Shown here: positions 1-10,046 of the stretch, in pieces
How the letters are laid out: every line of letters begins with the position of its first letter
How positions within the stretch are numbered: the stretch's first letter is position 1
Source: Pseudomonadota bacterium
GTDB lineage: Bacteria; Desulfobacterota; Desulfobacteria; Desulfobacterales; RPRI01
Length of the DNA: 43,045 nucleotides
NCBI GenBank assembly: GCA_018901125.1
Contig: JAHIFE010000153.1
Location: 1-43,045 of the forward strand
Direction of reading: 5' to 3'
Program-made: the position numbers and the translations under genes
The notes under the pieces: model-generated
What the model was told of the DNA's origin: nothing
Database searches by the model: none
Seen by the model: only the letters and a program-made list of their open reading frames with translations

Positions 1-141
1 AGCCAGTTTCAAAACGTCCCATTTTGGCCGATCTCTGCGTTGGGTGAAAATTTTAATCCTCGAAATACTCCATGTATTCCTGCGGTTAAAATTTTCACCC
101 GCCTTGACCTTGACCAAACTGAAACGTTTTGAAAGTGGCTC
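1..141. repeat. Dispersed palindromic repeat, copy 1 (about 142 bp)
   Basis: This copy differs at only two positions from the copy at 12657-12798; its first base probably lies just outside the window. The outer ends are imperfect inverted repeats (GCCAGTTTCAAAACG against CGTTTTGAAAGTGGC, one mismatch). A second, perfect 15-bp inverted pair lies inside (GGGTGAAAATTTTAA and TTAAAATTTTCACCC), with a small AATAC/GTATT pair at the centre. It has no coding capacity. The nested symmetry suggests a REP- or MITE-like non-autonomous element. Confidence 0.85.
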
Positions 142-232
142 GTTATTCCGAAAAAGCGGGACTATAGCTGGATAAAACGAAAAAAGAAAGATAAGCGATT
201 AAGACTATTGCTAAATAACTATCTGGATTTAT

Positions 233-308
233 TGGAGCCGACGGGCGGAGTCGAACCGCCTACCTGCTGATTACGAATCAGCTGCTCTACCGGGTGAGCT
301 ACGTCGGC
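233..308 (-). tRNA. tRNA-Thr (anticodon CGU), CCA encoded
   Basis: The reverse complement folds into a complete cloverleaf. The acceptor arms GCCGACG and CGTCGGC pair fully, with a U discriminator followed by an encoded CCA at 233-235. The anticodon arm CTGAT-TCGTAAT-CAG places CGU in the loop, which reads ACG (Thr). The T arm GGCGG-TTCGACT-CCGCC carries the standard TTCGA loop, and GAGC/GCTC forms the D stem. It is transcribed away from mfd, with only about 33 bp between the tRNA 5' end and the mfd start. Confidence 0.96.
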
Positions 309-341
309 TGAATTTTATTTCGAAAATTAGGTACTTTGTTT

Positions 342-3300
342 ATGTGTCAAAATCAAGAGAAAAATAATTCTTTCGACTATCTTCTTAAGTCCTTTTCAGA
401 AAGAGAGCAAGGAATAGATTTCGAAGGGCTGTCCGGTTCAAAAAAAGCTTATATCGCATTCAGGCTGTATACAAAACATAAATTACCGATGTTGGTTATT
501 GTGCCTTCGGTAAAAGAGTCAGCAGATTTTGTTAATGACCTTAATTATTTTTTTAACGGCCAAAATATTCCCGTAATGATTTTCCCCCAATACAATGTTT
601 CTTCTAAATCTGTGTCTTATCATAATGAAATAGCATCGGATCGTATCAGAACTCTCTATAAGGCCGTAGAAAGTCAAACCCCTCCAATTATAGTTACTAC
701 ACCAGGCGCATTGGCCGGAAGGCTTATTCCAAAGAATGAATTATTAAATTTTTCCGAGCTCATAGCAGAGGGCGAAGAGTTAGAAAGAGAGAGCCTGATC
801 GCAAAACTGGTTGCGGGGGGCTATTGCAGAACCGCTATTGTTGAGGAACCTGGAGATTATTGTATCAGAGGTGGTATCATTGATATTTTTACGCCTATTT
901 ATCCTGATCCTTTAAGGATTGATCTTTCCGGTGATATTGTAGAGTCAATAAGATTTTTTTCAGCAGCAAGCCAGAGAAGTATAAAAACTGTACGTGAAGC
1001 AGTTATCCTTCCTGCAAAAGAAGCAATAGTAAAAAGCAAAAATTTAAATCAAATTATCAGCCGGATAAGAGAACTCGCATCCGGTCTTAATATACCTGTT
1101 TCAAAAGTTAGAGCAACGATCGATAAAATAAAAAATGAGGGGATTCTGCCTGACATTGAAGGTTTAAACTGTCTGGTTTATTCAAAGCCCGATTCTCTTT
1201 TTGATTATCTTCCCGAAAATTCCATTTTTATTATGGATGAGCCTGAACAACTTAAACAAGCATCGGATGAACTGTTTGGCAAGGAGCTGAAAAATTATAC
1301 TTCTGCCAGCGATGAACAAAGATTGTGTATAAATCCTGATAATATATATCTGTCATGGGATGAAATATCGAAAATAATCAATGGAAAAAAGAATTATAAC
1401 TTCAGATCTATCGGCTTTTTAAGCAGCAATGAGAACAAACGTTGTTCAATTAAATGCGGTGATTTTATAAAAAGTAATGATTCTGTGATCCAGGATCTGA
1501 AAACCCGGATTAAAAAAGAAAACTACCTTTTGCCCCTCGTGCAATGGATTGATGATAAAAAAAACTTGCGCTGTTCTGCTTTAATTGTTTGCAGCACCAT
1601 TTCTCAGGCCGAAAGAGTTAAATCTCTCTTATTGCCATACGGGATTACAATACAAATAAAAGATAAATTTTCCGAAGGTATGGGTATAAAAGCAGAAGCA
1701 TATATTTGTATAGGACGCATTTCTTCCGGTTTTGTTTATCTTGAAGAAGCATTATCAATAATAACGGAAGATGAGATTTTCGGTGCAAAACATCATGTGC
1801 AAAGGCAATCAACAAGAAGACCGGCTTCAATGATTATTGCTTTTGAAGATTTAAAAAAAGGAGATCTTGTAGTTCATAATGATCATGGAATAGGACAATA
1901 CGAAGGTATTGTAAAACTTACGATTGACGGTTCAACCAATGATTTTCTGCTTATTTTATACAAAGACGATGACAGGCTGTATCTTCCGGTTGATAAAATG
2001 AACATGGTTTTTAAATACATGGGCGTTGACGAAATTGTGCCTGTTCTCGACAAAATGGGTGGGAAAGCATGGGATCGGGTTAAGGAACGTGCAAAAAAGT
2101 CCGCTGAAAAAATTGCTGGCGAACTTCTGAAATTGTATGCAACGAGAAAAATAAACGAAGGCTTTGCGCATAAAAAGCCGGACAGTTATTTCCAGGATTT
2201 TGAGGCAGGATTCACATATGAAGAGACACCTGACCAGCTTCGGGCAATTGATGATGTTCTAAGTGACATGGAAAATAATACTCCCATGGACAGGCTTGTA
2301 TGCGGTGATGTCGGATATGGTAAAACCGAAGTGGCTCTCAGAGCTTCATTTCTTGCAATTAATTGTGCCAAGCAGGTAGCGGTTCTTGTTCCTACAACGG
2401 TTCTTGCGGAACAGCATTTATCAACTTTTACTGCGCGATTCGAAAAATACCCGGTTAATATTGAATGTCTCAGCAGATTCAGAAGCATCAAGGAACAAAA
2501 AAGAATAATATCTGATATGTCATCCGGAAAAGTTGATATCGTTATCGGAACCCACAGGCTTTTACAAAAAGATATTGTTTTTAAAGACCTTGGACTTATA
2601 GTACTTGACGAAGAGCATCGGTTTGGTGTCAAGCATAAGGAAAAGCTGAAAAAATTAAGAAATAATGTAGATGTTCTTGCATTGACGGCCACACCGATTC
2701 CAAGAACATTGCATATGTCGCTTACCGGAATACGTGATATCAGCGTTATTTCCACCCCGCCTGAACACCGCCAGTCTATAATAACTTATGTATCCGAATT
2801 TGATGAAGCTCTGATTGCTGAAGCGGTAAGAAAAGAGCTTGCCAGGAAAGGCCAGATATATTTTGTTCATAACAATATTTTCACAATAGAAAAAATCGCA
2901 AATAAAATGCAGGAGCTTATTCCCGAAGTAAAAATCGGTATCGGGCATGGCAGACTGAGTGAAAATGAACTCGAAAGTGTTATGCTCAAATTCGTAAATA
3001 AAGATATTGATATGCTGGTTTGCACCACAATCATTGAATCAGGCCTTGATATCCCTTCGGCTAATACGATAATTGTAAACAGAGCCGATAGGTTTGGACT
3101 GGCGCAGATTTACCAGTTACGTGGCAGGGTAGGGCGGTCTGATGAACAGGCTTATGCTTATCTTTTTATTCCGAAAGACAGCATTCTTGGAAAAGATGCC
3201 CAAAAACGGCTGAAAGTATTGATGGAACACAGTGATCTTGGTTCAGGATTCCAGATCGCAATGAGTGATTTAAGAATAAGGGGAGGGGGTACAATTCTGG

Positions 3301-3857
3301 GCGCTTCCCAGTCAGGGCATATTGCAGCCGTTGGATATGAGATGTTTCTAAAGCTTATGGAAGAAGCGATTTGCGAACTTAAAGGAGAACCTGTAAAAGA
3401 AATCCTGGAACCGGAAATAAATATTTCCATGTCGGCATATCTTTCTGAATCATATGTGTCCGATATTGATCAGAGACTTACAGCCTACCGCCGTCTTGCA
3501 AAAATGACTGAACTTTACGAGGTCTCAGATTTTAAAGCCGAACTGGAGGATAGATTCGGATCTTTGCCTGGGGAGGCATCCAATCTTTTGATAAAAATCA
3601 TGCTAAGGATATTAGCGCAAAAATCAGGTATTCAACGCCTCAATTTAAAAGATCGCCAGCTTTTGCTGTATTTTGCGCAAGATTCATCTATAAAAAATCC
3701 TTCGGAACTCATTGATATGGTTATTTCAAATAAAGGCCGGTTCGAATTTACACCTGATCATGTACTTAAGGTAAATTTGACTAAACATAGTTTTATCAAG
3801 CAAATAGGTGAGGTTAAAAACATCTTGAAAGAAATTGCTCAACGTGTTAACAGCTGA
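342..3857 (+). CDS. mfd: Transcription-repair coupling factor Mfd
   Basis: Mfd is a superfamily 2 ATPase that removes RNA polymerase stalled at lesions and recruits UvrA. At 1171 aa the length is normal for the family. The first 350 or so residues are the UvrB-like, non-helicase module. A CarD-like RNA-polymerase interaction domain follows near residue 507 (GDLVVHNDHGIGQYEG). The translocase has Walker A CGDVGYGKTE near 652, the box DEEHRFG near 753, motif III LTATPIPRTLHM and motif VI QLRGRVGRS. A C-terminal TRCF regulatory domain completes it. The first in-frame codon is TTG at 336, but ATG at 342 is a more usual start. No truncation or frameshift is visible. Confidence 0.97.
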   Translation: MCQNQEKNNSFDYLLKSFSEREQGIDFEGLSGSKKAYIAFRLYTKHKLPMLVIVPSVKESADFVNDLNYFFNGQNIPVMIFPQYNVSSKSVSYHNEIASDRIRTLYKAVESQTPPIIVTTPGALAGRLIPKNELLNFSELIAEGEELERESLIAKLVAGGYCRTAIVEEPGDYCIRGGIIDIFTPIYPDPLRIDLSGDIVESIRFFSAASQRSIKTVREAVILPAKEAIVKSKNLNQIISRIRELASGLNIPVSKVRATIDKIKNEGILPDIEGLNCLVYSKPDSLFDYLPENSIFIMDEPEQLKQASDELFGKELKNYTSASDEQRLCINPDNIYLSWDEISKIINGKKNYNFRSIGFLSSNENKRCSIKCGDFIKSNDSVIQDLKTRIKKENYLLPLVQWIDDKKNLRCSALIVCSTISQAERVKSLLLPYGITIQIKDKFSEGMGIKAEAYICIGRISSGFVYLEEALSIITEDEIFGAKHHVQRQSTRRPASMIIAFEDLKKGDLVVHNDHGIGQYEGIVKLTIDGSTNDFLLILYKDDDRLYLPVDKMNMVFKYMGVDEIVPVLDKMGGKAWDRVKERAKKSAEKIAGELLKLYATRKINEGFAHKKPDSYFQDFEAGFTYEETPDQLRAIDDVLSDMENNTPMDRLVCGDVGYGKTEVALRASFLAINCAKQVAVLVPTTVLAEQHLSTFTARFEKYPVNIECLSRFRSIKEQKRIISDMSSGKVDIVIGTHRLLQKDIVFKDLGLIVLDEEHRFGVKHKEKLKKLRNNVDVLALTATPIPRTLHMSLTGIRDISVISTPPEHRQSIITYVSEFDEALIAEAVRKELARKGQIYFVHNNIFTIEKIANKMQELIPEVKIGIGHGRLSENELESVMLKFVNKDIDMLVCTTIIESGLDIPSANTIIVNRADRFGLAQIYQLRGRVGRSDEQAYAYLFIPKDSILGKDAQKRLKVLMEHSDLGSGFQIAMSDLRIRGGGTILGASQSGHIAAVGYEMFLKLMEEAICELKGEPVKEILEPEINISMSAYLSESYVSDIDQRLTAYRRLAKMTELYEVSDFKAELEDRFGSLPGEASNLLIKIMLRILAQKSGIQRLNLKDRQLLLYFAQDSSIKNPSELIDMVISNKGRFEFTPDHVLKVNLTKHSFIKQIGEVKNILKEIAQRVNS

Positions 3858-3940
3858 ATATTTCAAACAAATAATATGCCGGACTTGTAATAAGTCCATC
3901 TTAAACCAATAACATCAAACCATACTGCGATCGGATATTT

Positions 3941-4939
3941 ATGAAAAGCAAACTCAGAACACACTCAAATTGTATAATAACAATTTTCATTTTAGCAATA
4001 CTGCAAAGCGGTTTTATCTACAAAGGGTTATGCATGGCTGAAGTTGTAGACAGGGTTGTTGCTGTGGTTAATAATGATGTTATTACACTTAATGAACTTA
4101 CAACAGCCATGAATGTTTATGCTGAAAAAATAAAATCGCATGGATATCCTTTAGAACAAGAGCGTACAATGCTTTTTAAACTGCGTGAAGACATTCTGGA
4201 TCAGCTTATTAACCAAAAACTTACCGATCAGGAAATTGCGAAATACGAGCTTACTGCGAGCGATAAAGAGATTGATAATACAATTGAGCGCATTAAAGAG
4301 GCTAAATTTTTAACTGAAGAAGAGTTAAGGGATCTGGTAGCAAAAGATGGCCTGACGTTTGACGAGTTCCGCGGAAAGCTTAAGGAGAATATTCTCAGAT
4401 CAAGGCTTCTTGATATCAAAATTAAATCAAAGATAGTAATAACAAAAGATGATATTAAAGCATATTATGAAAGCCATAAGAGTGATTATATGCCAAAGAA
4501 AAAATACCATCTTTTAAACATAATAAAAAAAGTCGATTCCTATGCAGACGAGGATGAAAAACATGAAGCTATGCTGGTAATGGAAAAGATTTATGCAGAA
4601 TTAATTGAAGGGCGTCTGTTTGAAGAAGTTGGCAAAGATTATTCTGAATTGCCCAGTATAGAGACTTCGGATTTGGGGACATTTAAATTTGATGAATTAT
4701 CACAACAAGTGCAGGATGCTATAAAAGATCTTAAACAAAAAGAATTTACAAAAACACTTGAAAATGATCTGGGATATCAAATAATCTATATAAAGGAGAT
4801 TGAAATAAAGCCCGGCAAGTCACTTGATGAAGCGTATGCCGAAATTCAGGAGATAATTTTTAACAATGTTACCAATGAAAAATTTAAACTTTGGATAGAG
4901 CAACTAAGGCAACAGTCTTACATTAAGATTATTAAATAG
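3941..4939 (+). CDS. SurA-like periplasmic chaperone / parvulin peptidyl-prolyl isomerase
   Basis: The 332-aa protein begins with a basic stretch and a hydrophobic signal segment (about residues 10-30) ending near a GLCMAEV cleavage region, so it should be exported to the periplasm. Residues 34-170 match the SurA N-terminal chaperone domain (VVDRVVAVVNNDVIT, then ILDQLINQKL). A single rotamase (parvulin) domain follows at about 180-295 (KKYHLLNIIKK, then DLGTFKFDELSQ). E. coli SurA has two parvulin domains and 428 aa, so this is a one-PPIase version. It likely assists outer-membrane protein folding. It follows mfd by 83 bp and its stop codon abuts a palindromic repeat. Confidence 0.85.
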   Translation: MKSKLRTHSNCIITIFILAILQSGFIYKGLCMAEVVDRVVAVVNNDVITLNELTTAMNVYAEKIKSHGYPLEQERTMLFKLREDILDQLINQKLTDQEIAKYELTASDKEIDNTIERIKEAKFLTEEELRDLVAKDGLTFDEFRGKLKENILRSRLLDIKIKSKIVITKDDIKAYYESHKSDYMPKKKYHLLNIIKKVDSYADEDEKHEAMLVMEKIYAELIEGRLFEEVGKDYSELPSIETSDLGTFKFDELSQQVQDAIKDLKQKEFTKTLENDLGYQIIYIKEIEIKPGKSLDEAYAEIQEIIFNNVTNEKFKLWIEQLRQQSYIKIIK

Positions 4940-5022
4940 AGCCAATTCCAAAACGCCCCATTTGGGCCGATCTCAGCGTTGGTTTTAAATTTTAATCCTC
5001 AAAATACTCAATGTATTCCTGC
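4939..5022. repeat. Diverged, 3'-truncated copy of the dispersed palindromic repeat
   Basis: From the last base of the surA-like stop codon, about 84 bp align with the left and central part of the repeat at 1-141 and 12657-12798: GAGCCAATTCCAAAACG, GGCCGATCTCAGCGTTGG, AAATTTTAATCCTC and AATACTCAATGTATTCCTGC. There are roughly a dozen differences. The similarity stops at CCTGC and the right half is replaced by an unrelated hairpin. It is an older, decayed copy. Confidence 0.75.
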
Positions 5023-5024
5023 AT

Positions 5025-5062
5025 CTTTTGCGAAAACATCAATTACGATGGATTCGCAAAAG
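5025..5062. repeat. Hairpin: 10-bp perfect inverted repeat
   Basis: CTTTTGCGAA at 5025-5034 pairs perfectly with TTCGCAAAAG at 5053-5062. An inner CATC/GATG pair flanks the loop AATTAC. An overlapping pair, GATGGA and TCCATC, brackets the right arm. It lies between the surA-like gene and recO. There is no T-run after the right arm, so it is a poor intrinsic terminator for the rightward transcript. It may be part of a composite palindromic element with the truncated repeat to its left. Confidence 0.7.
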
Positions 5063-5125
5063 TCCATCATGATTGTTAATGATATAAATATACATATTCC
5101 TTTAATGTAACGGGATTATTAATAG

Positions 5126-5899
5126 ATGCCAAATTACACATTGCCTGCAATAGTACTTCGGCGTGTAGATTTTGGGGACTATGATTTAATATTGACTTTC
5201 TTCTCATTGAATAAAGGCAAGATATCAGCTATTGCAAAATCTGCGAAAAAAAGCTCAAAACGTTTTGGCGGAATTCTTGAATTATTCTCGGTTCTCCAGG
5301 TTGTATGCAGTTCCACGAAAGACAGAGAGCTTATGGTATTGCAAGAGGCAGACCTTATTAATTCATTTTCGGGTATAAGGGGAGACTTCAAAAAAACTGC
5401 ATATGCAAGTTATTTTTCTGAAATAATTAATGCATGGTCTGAAGCCGGATCAGAACAGGAGAATATTTATCGCCTTTTATACTATGTTCTTGAACAACTT
5501 GATATCTGCAAAATACCGGAAGAAATATTAAGCGTTATATTCCAGATGAGATTCGCTGATATAGCTGGTGTTCGTCCTAATTTGTCAGTATGTACGGACT
5601 GTCGTCTTGAGATAGACAGGATAAAAGAAGATCTTGTTGCCTTTGACTTTATAAAGGGAGGAATTGTTTGCCAAAAATGTGCCGGCATGTCTGTTAACCG
5701 GCTATTTCTTTCCAAAGGGACAATCAAGCGTCTCCTTTGGGTTGAAAACGGCGATTTGTCGAAGGCAGCGAAAATTCGATTTACTCCTTCTTCGGTAAAA
5801 GAAGGATTGGGGTTTCTGGAGTCATTTACAACTTATCATATTGGAAAAGAGCTGCAAAGCCTTAGATTTTTAAAACAGATCAGGAAAAAAGATGAGTAA
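5126..5899 (+). CDS. recO: DNA repair protein RecO
   Basis: RecO works with RecF and RecR to load RecA on SSB-coated gapped DNA. The 257-aa protein has the N-terminal OB-fold (LPAIVLRRVDFGDYDLILTF and an SKRFGG segment) and an all-helical C-terminal part. That part contains a four-cysteine zinc site made of CTDC and, about 20 residues later, CQKC. Length and layout fit the family. The last codons overlap the start of the following kinase gene, so the two are probably translationally coupled. Confidence 0.92.
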   Translation: MPNYTLPAIVLRRVDFGDYDLILTFFSLNKGKISAIAKSAKKSSKRFGGILELFSVLQVVCSSTKDRELMVLQEADLINSFSGIRGDFKKTAYASYFSEIINAWSEAGSEQENIYRLLYYVLEQLDICKIPEEILSVIFQMRFADIAGVRPNLSVCTDCRLEIDRIKEDLVAFDFIKGGIVCQKCAGMSVNRLFLSKGTIKRLLWVENGDLSKAAKIRFTPSSVKEGLGFLESFTTYHIGKELQSLRFLKQIRKKDE

Positions 5900-6944
5900 T
5901 ATTATAGATTTATTGAAATCAGAATCTGTTGAAGCATCGGTTCCCTGCCGTATTGATATGGGCGGAACATTAGATATAAGCACGTTTTATTATCCGCTGA
6001 TGCATCTTAACCCATGCACATTTAATATTGCTGTTAATTTAAGAACCAAAGTGTATCTGCATGCATTTGATAAAGGAAAGATAAAGGTTTCTTCGCGTGG
6101 TTTTAAAAGCGCGGTATATCCTATCGAAAAAGCTCCTTTCAACCACTCTCTGGGGCTTATGTTTGCTGTTGCATCATTTTTCAGGGCAGACGGAGTCCAT
6201 ATTGTCATTGATTCTTCATCTCCTCCAAGAAGTGCTTTGGGCGGATCATCTTCTGCCGCTGTAGCCCTTATAGCGGCGTTTTCAAAATTATTTGAAAAAA
6301 CTGGCAAAAAAGCATTGTCTAAACAGCATATTGCTCTGCTTGCACATGCAATCGAACAAAGCGTTGCAGGAGTGCCATGCGGACTACAGGATCAACTTGC
6401 AGCAGCTTTCGGCGGAGTTAACGCATGGTACTGGAATGATGGAGCTGATGGGGCTCCTTTTAAAAAGAAGATCATAATTAAAAAGAGTTTCTTCGCAGAT
6501 TTTAAAAAAAATCTGCTTCTTGCATATTGCGGCATTCCGCATGAATCAAAAAATATTAACGGCATATGGGTCAACCAGTTCGTTTCCGGCAAACATCGCA
6601 ATTTATGGGATGATATAGTGACATGCACAAGTAAATTTGTTGATGCCTTATCAAATCATGAATTTGTTGACGCTGCTTTACTTATGAACAAAGAGACTGC
6701 TATAAGGACAAAAATGACGCCGGACGTTTTAGAAGATATAGGGCGCAGGCTTGTAAAATCGGCACAAAATAATAACTGTGGAGCAAGATTTACCGGGGCA
6801 GGAGGCGGAGGCTGTATATGGGCTATAGGAGAGGCTTCCGATATTGAAAAATTAAAACCCAAATGGGAGTATGTGCTTTCGCAAAGAAAAGGAGCCCGCC
6901 TGCTTGATTTTGAGCCGGATTCAGAAGGTTTGCTGATAAACTAA
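5892..6944 (+). CDS. GHMP-family sugar kinase
   Basis: This 350-aa protein has the GHMP kinase hallmarks: an N-terminal substrate-binding segment (VPCRIDMGGTLD), the glycine/serine-rich ATP loop SPPRSALGGSSSAAVAL, and the C-terminal FTGAGGGGCIWAIG motif. The family includes galactokinase, mevalonate kinase and heptose-7-phosphate kinase. The closest style I recognise is a heptose- or galactose-like sugar kinase, but the substrate cannot be read from the sequence. It overlaps recO by 8 bp and precedes glyQ by 15 bp, an odd position between repair and translation genes that says little about its job. Confidence 0.82.
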   Translation: MSNIIDLLKSESVEASVPCRIDMGGTLDISTFYYPLMHLNPCTFNIAVNLRTKVYLHAFDKGKIKVSSRGFKSAVYPIEKAPFNHSLGLMFAVASFFRADGVHIVIDSSSPPRSALGGSSSAAVALIAAFSKLFEKTGKKALSKQHIALLAHAIEQSVAGVPCGLQDQLAAAFGGVNAWYWNDGADGAPFKKKIIIKKSFFADFKKNLLLAYCGIPHESKNINGIWVNQFVSGKHRNLWDDIVTCTSKFVDALSNHEFVDAALLMNKETAIRTKMTPDVLEDIGRRLVKSAQNNNCGARFTGAGGGGCIWAIGEASDIEKLKPKWEYVLSQRKGARLLDFEPDSEGLLIN

Positions 6945-6959
6945 TATGAGGTATGGAAT

Positions 6960-7832
6960 ATGAATTTTCAAGATGTTATCCTGTCATTACAAAAATACTG
7001 GTCGCGTAAAGGGTGTGTCCTTGCGCAATCATATGATATAGAAGTTGGTGCCGGTACTTTTCATCCTGCTACATTAATGAAAGCTCTGGGGCCTGAGCCA
7101 TGGAATGTTGCTTATGTCCAACCCTCAAGACGTCCAACAGACGGACGATACGGGGAAAACCCTAACAGGCTTCAACATTACTACCAATATCAGGTAATGC
7201 TTAAGCCTTCTCCGGGAGATATTCAGCAGCAGTATCTTATGAGTTTAAAAGCCCTTGGCATAAACCCTCTTGATCATGATATAAGATTTGTTGAAGACGA
7301 TTGGGAATCTCCTACGCTTGGCGCTTCAGGTCTTGGATGGGAAGTATGGCTGGATGGGATGGAAATAACGCAGTTTACATACTTTCAGATAGCAGGAAGC
7401 ATAGAACTTCATCCGATTTCCGTTGAGATTACATATGGACTGGAACGGATAGCCATGTACCTGCAAGGTGTTGACAATGTCTATAATCTTAAGTGGAATG
7501 ACTCTATTACGTACGGAGATATTTATCATCATCAGGAAGTAGAACAGTCAACTTATAATTTCGAAAAAGCCGATATCAGTTTTCTGCATAATCTTTTTGC
7601 ACTGTACGAGGCTGAGTCTTCAAGAATAATTAAAGACTCGCTTGTTATTCCCGCCTATGAATACTGTCTGAAATGTTCGCATACTTTTAACCTTCTTGAT
7701 GCCCGCGGTGCAATCAGTGTTACGGAAAGAACAGGTTACATAGCAAGGATCAGAAACCTTGCGAGGGCATGTGCGGAAGAGTATTTGAAGCAAAGAAAAG
7801 ACATGGGGTTTCCTTTGCTTCAAAAGAGGTGA
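6960..7832 (+). CDS. glyQ: Glycyl-tRNA synthetase, alpha subunit
   Basis: This is the catalytic subunit of the heterotetrameric class II glycyl-tRNA synthetase. At 290 aa it matches the usual length. Diagnostic stretches are [17 protein letters not shown] at the N-terminus, [30 protein letters not shown] and [16 protein letters not shown]. It lies directly upstream of the beta subunit, the common two-gene arrangement. A GAGG Shine-Dalgarno lies just before the ATG. Confidence 0.97.
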   Translation: MNFQDVILSLQKYWSRKGCVLAQSYDIEVGAGTFHPATLMKALGPEPWNVAYVQPSRRPTDGRYGENPNRLQHYYQYQVMLKPSPGDIQQQYLMSLKALGINPLDHDIRFVEDDWESPTLGASGLGWEVWLDGMEITQFTYFQIAGSIELHPISVEITYGLERIAMYLQGVDNVYNLKWNDSITYGDIYHHQEVEQSTYNFEKADISFLHNLFALYEAESSRIIKDSLVIPAYEYCLKCSHTFNLLDARGAISVTERTGYIARIRNLARACAEEYLKQRKDMGFPLLQKR

Positions 7833-7901
7833 TCGCATATAATAATTCGGGGGCTATTAATTAGTCCTGCATGTAAATAGTTTTTGAAAACCGAGGTAAA
7901 A

Positions 7902-9983
7902 ATGGAAACTCTGTTACTTGAGATTGGAATGGAAGAAATTCCTGCAGGCTATATTGAACCGGCATTGAGAGCTCTTTCGGCTATTCTTTTGCAAAGACTG
8001 ACTGAAGAAAGAATAACACATGGAGATTTAAAAACATTCGGAACACCAAGGAGGCTTTCCGTTTGTGTTTTTGATGTTTCAACAAAACAGGATTCCCTGA
8101 CTACTGAAATTGTCGGGCCGCCGGAAAAAATAGGATTTGATGGCAACGGGCAGCTGACAATAGCCGGGAAAAAATTTGCGGAAAAAATGCGTATAAGTCC
8201 GAAATCCATTAATGTAAAGCAAACTGAAAAGGGATCTTATCTTTGTGCGGTCAAAACAGAGTCAGGAATAGAAAGCAAAGCCGTCTTAAAAAAAATACTT
8301 CCACAGGTTATTTTGCAAATTCCTTTTCCAAAAGTTATGAAATGGGCAGACCTTGATATCAGATTTGCAAGGCCTATCCAGTCTATCGTTGCTCTTTTAG
8401 GCAAGCAGGTTATATCCTTTAAGATTGGTAACATTAAAAGTTCAAGAAATAGTTTCGGCCATCGCTTCTTATGTCCCGGCAAAATTAAAATATCCCATCC
8501 GGGTGAATACGTTGAAAAGTTGAAAGAAGCCTTTGTGCTTGCAGACATTGATGAGAGAAAAAACAGTATCAAAAAGCATATTGCCCAAATTGCGGAAAAG
8601 CTTGATGGGAAAGTTTTGGATGATGAAGAACTTGTAGGTGTCGTAACTAACCTCGTCGAATATCCGGTACCGGTTGCCGGAAGTTTTGACAAATCTTATC
8701 TTGAAGTGCCGGATGAAGTTCTTATAAATTCAATGCGGGAGCATCAGAAGTATTTTGCAATAATTGATGCAAATAAAAGGCTTCTGCCAAATTTTATTGC
8801 TGTTAATAATACGCTGGCCAAAAACATGCAGGTAGTTGTAAAGGGTCATGAAAGAGTTTTAAGAGCTCGCCTTGAAGATGCCAGGTTTTTTTATAAAAAC
8901 GATATACATGTTTCACCTGATGACTGGGTTGAAAAACTAAAAGGAGTACTCTTTCAGGCAAAACTCGGCACCATGTACGAGAAAACTCAACGGATTGAAA
9001 AATTGGCTGCTTACCTTTCGGATCAAATAACTGATGATACACAAATCAAAAAGCAGGCTATAAGAGCTGCAAGGTTGTGCAAAGCTGATCTGGTAAGCCA
9101 TGTAGTGGGAGAGTTCCCGAAACTTCAGGGCATTATGGGAAGGATATATGCTGAAAACACCGGGGAAGATAAAAACGTTGCTCTTGCTATTGAAGAACAC
9201 TACAGGCCAGCCTATTCAGGCGGGGAGCTTCCGAAAACTACAGTTGGTGCAATAGTAGCAATAGCCGATAAGATAGATTCGATTTGTGGCTGTTTTTCTG
9301 CGGGGCTTATACCTACAGGAGCTTCAGATCCTTATGCATTAAGAAGGCAGGGAATCGGCATAATTCAGATAATGCTTGATAAAGGGTTTCCTTTTTCGTT
9401 AAGGAGCCTGATTGAAAAAAGTCTATCACTGTTTGAAATACAAGATGCTATCGAAATACACAGCAGAGCAGATAATGTATATGGTTTTCTGCAAAGCCGG
9501 ATATCACATTTGCTTACAGAAGAGGGCTATGCAAAAAATGTGGTTTCGTCAATTGTAACTATTTCCGTAAACCATGTGCCTGATGTCTGGAAACGTACAA
9601 TAGCGCTTGAAAAACTTAAATCTGCTTCCGACTTTGAACAGCTTGCAACTACATTTAAACGGGTAGTCAATATTATCAAAAAATCAGCTCCTGAAAATGC
9701 CGGTTGCGAAACTTATATAAATGAAGGATTGTTTGAAAAAGAATGCGAGTCGGCTTTGTTTTCGGCATATAAAGATATTAAAATAAGAGTATCGGAAAAT
9801 CTTTTACAAGGGGCCTATGAACAGTCCCTTCTTGACATTGCGTCTCTTAGGACTCCCGTTGATGATTTTTTTGACGGGGTTTTAGTAATGGCGGAAGATG
9901 AAAATATCCGTAACAACCGCATAGCCCTGCTCAGAGCTATTTCCGACCTTTTTGCGTTATTTGCAGATTTTTCAAAACTTTGA
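7902..9983 (+). CDS. glyS: Glycyl-tRNA synthetase, beta subunit
   Basis: The beta subunit binds tRNA-Gly and completes the glyQ-encoded enzyme. The protein is 693 aa and starts METLLLEIGMEEIPAGY, the family signature. It continues with TPRRLSV, VVGEFPKLQGIMGRIYA and SDPYALRRQGIGI, all typical of GlyS, and ends in an HD-like/anticodon-binding region. An upstream in-frame TTG at 7884 exists, but ATG at 7902 has GAGG five bases before it and starts the conserved N-terminus exactly. Confidence 0.97.
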   Translation: METLLLEIGMEEIPAGYIEPALRALSAILLQRLTEERITHGDLKTFGTPRRLSVCVFDVSTKQDSLTTEIVGPPEKIGFDGNGQLTIAGKKFAEKMRISPKSINVKQTEKGSYLCAVKTESGIESKAVLKKILPQVILQIPFPKVMKWADLDIRFARPIQSIVALLGKQVISFKIGNIKSSRNSFGHRFLCPGKIKISHPGEYVEKLKEAFVLADIDERKNSIKKHIAQIAEKLDGKVLDDEELVGVVTNLVEYPVPVAGSFDKSYLEVPDEVLINSMREHQKYFAIIDANKRLLPNFIAVNNTLAKNMQVVVKGHERVLRARLEDARFFYKNDIHVSPDDWVEKLKGVLFQAKLGTMYEKTQRIEKLAAYLSDQITDDTQIKKQAIRAARLCKADLVSHVVGEFPKLQGIMGRIYAENTGEDKNVALAIEEHYRPAYSGGELPKTTVGAIVAIADKIDSICGCFSAGLIPTGASDPYALRRQGIGIIQIMLDKGFPFSLRSLIEKSLSLFEIQDAIEIHSRADNVYGFLQSRISHLLTEEGYAKNVVSSIVTISVNHVPDVWKRTIALEKLKSASDFEQLATTFKRVVNIIKKSAPENAGCETYINEGLFEKECESALFSAYKDIKIRVSENLLQGAYEQSLLDIASLRTPVDDFFDGVLVMAEDENIRNNRIALLRAISDLFALFADFSKL

Positions 9984-10046
9984 GAAGTATCGTTTTTCAG
10001 TTGTTTTTTATGAAGATCAAACAAAATAAAATAAATGGAGGATAAC

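Noticed and set aside
2186-2755. 189-codon minus-strand frame inside mfd
   Set aside because: It is antisense to the Mfd helicase core, which is intact and conserved; there is no independent evidence for the frame.
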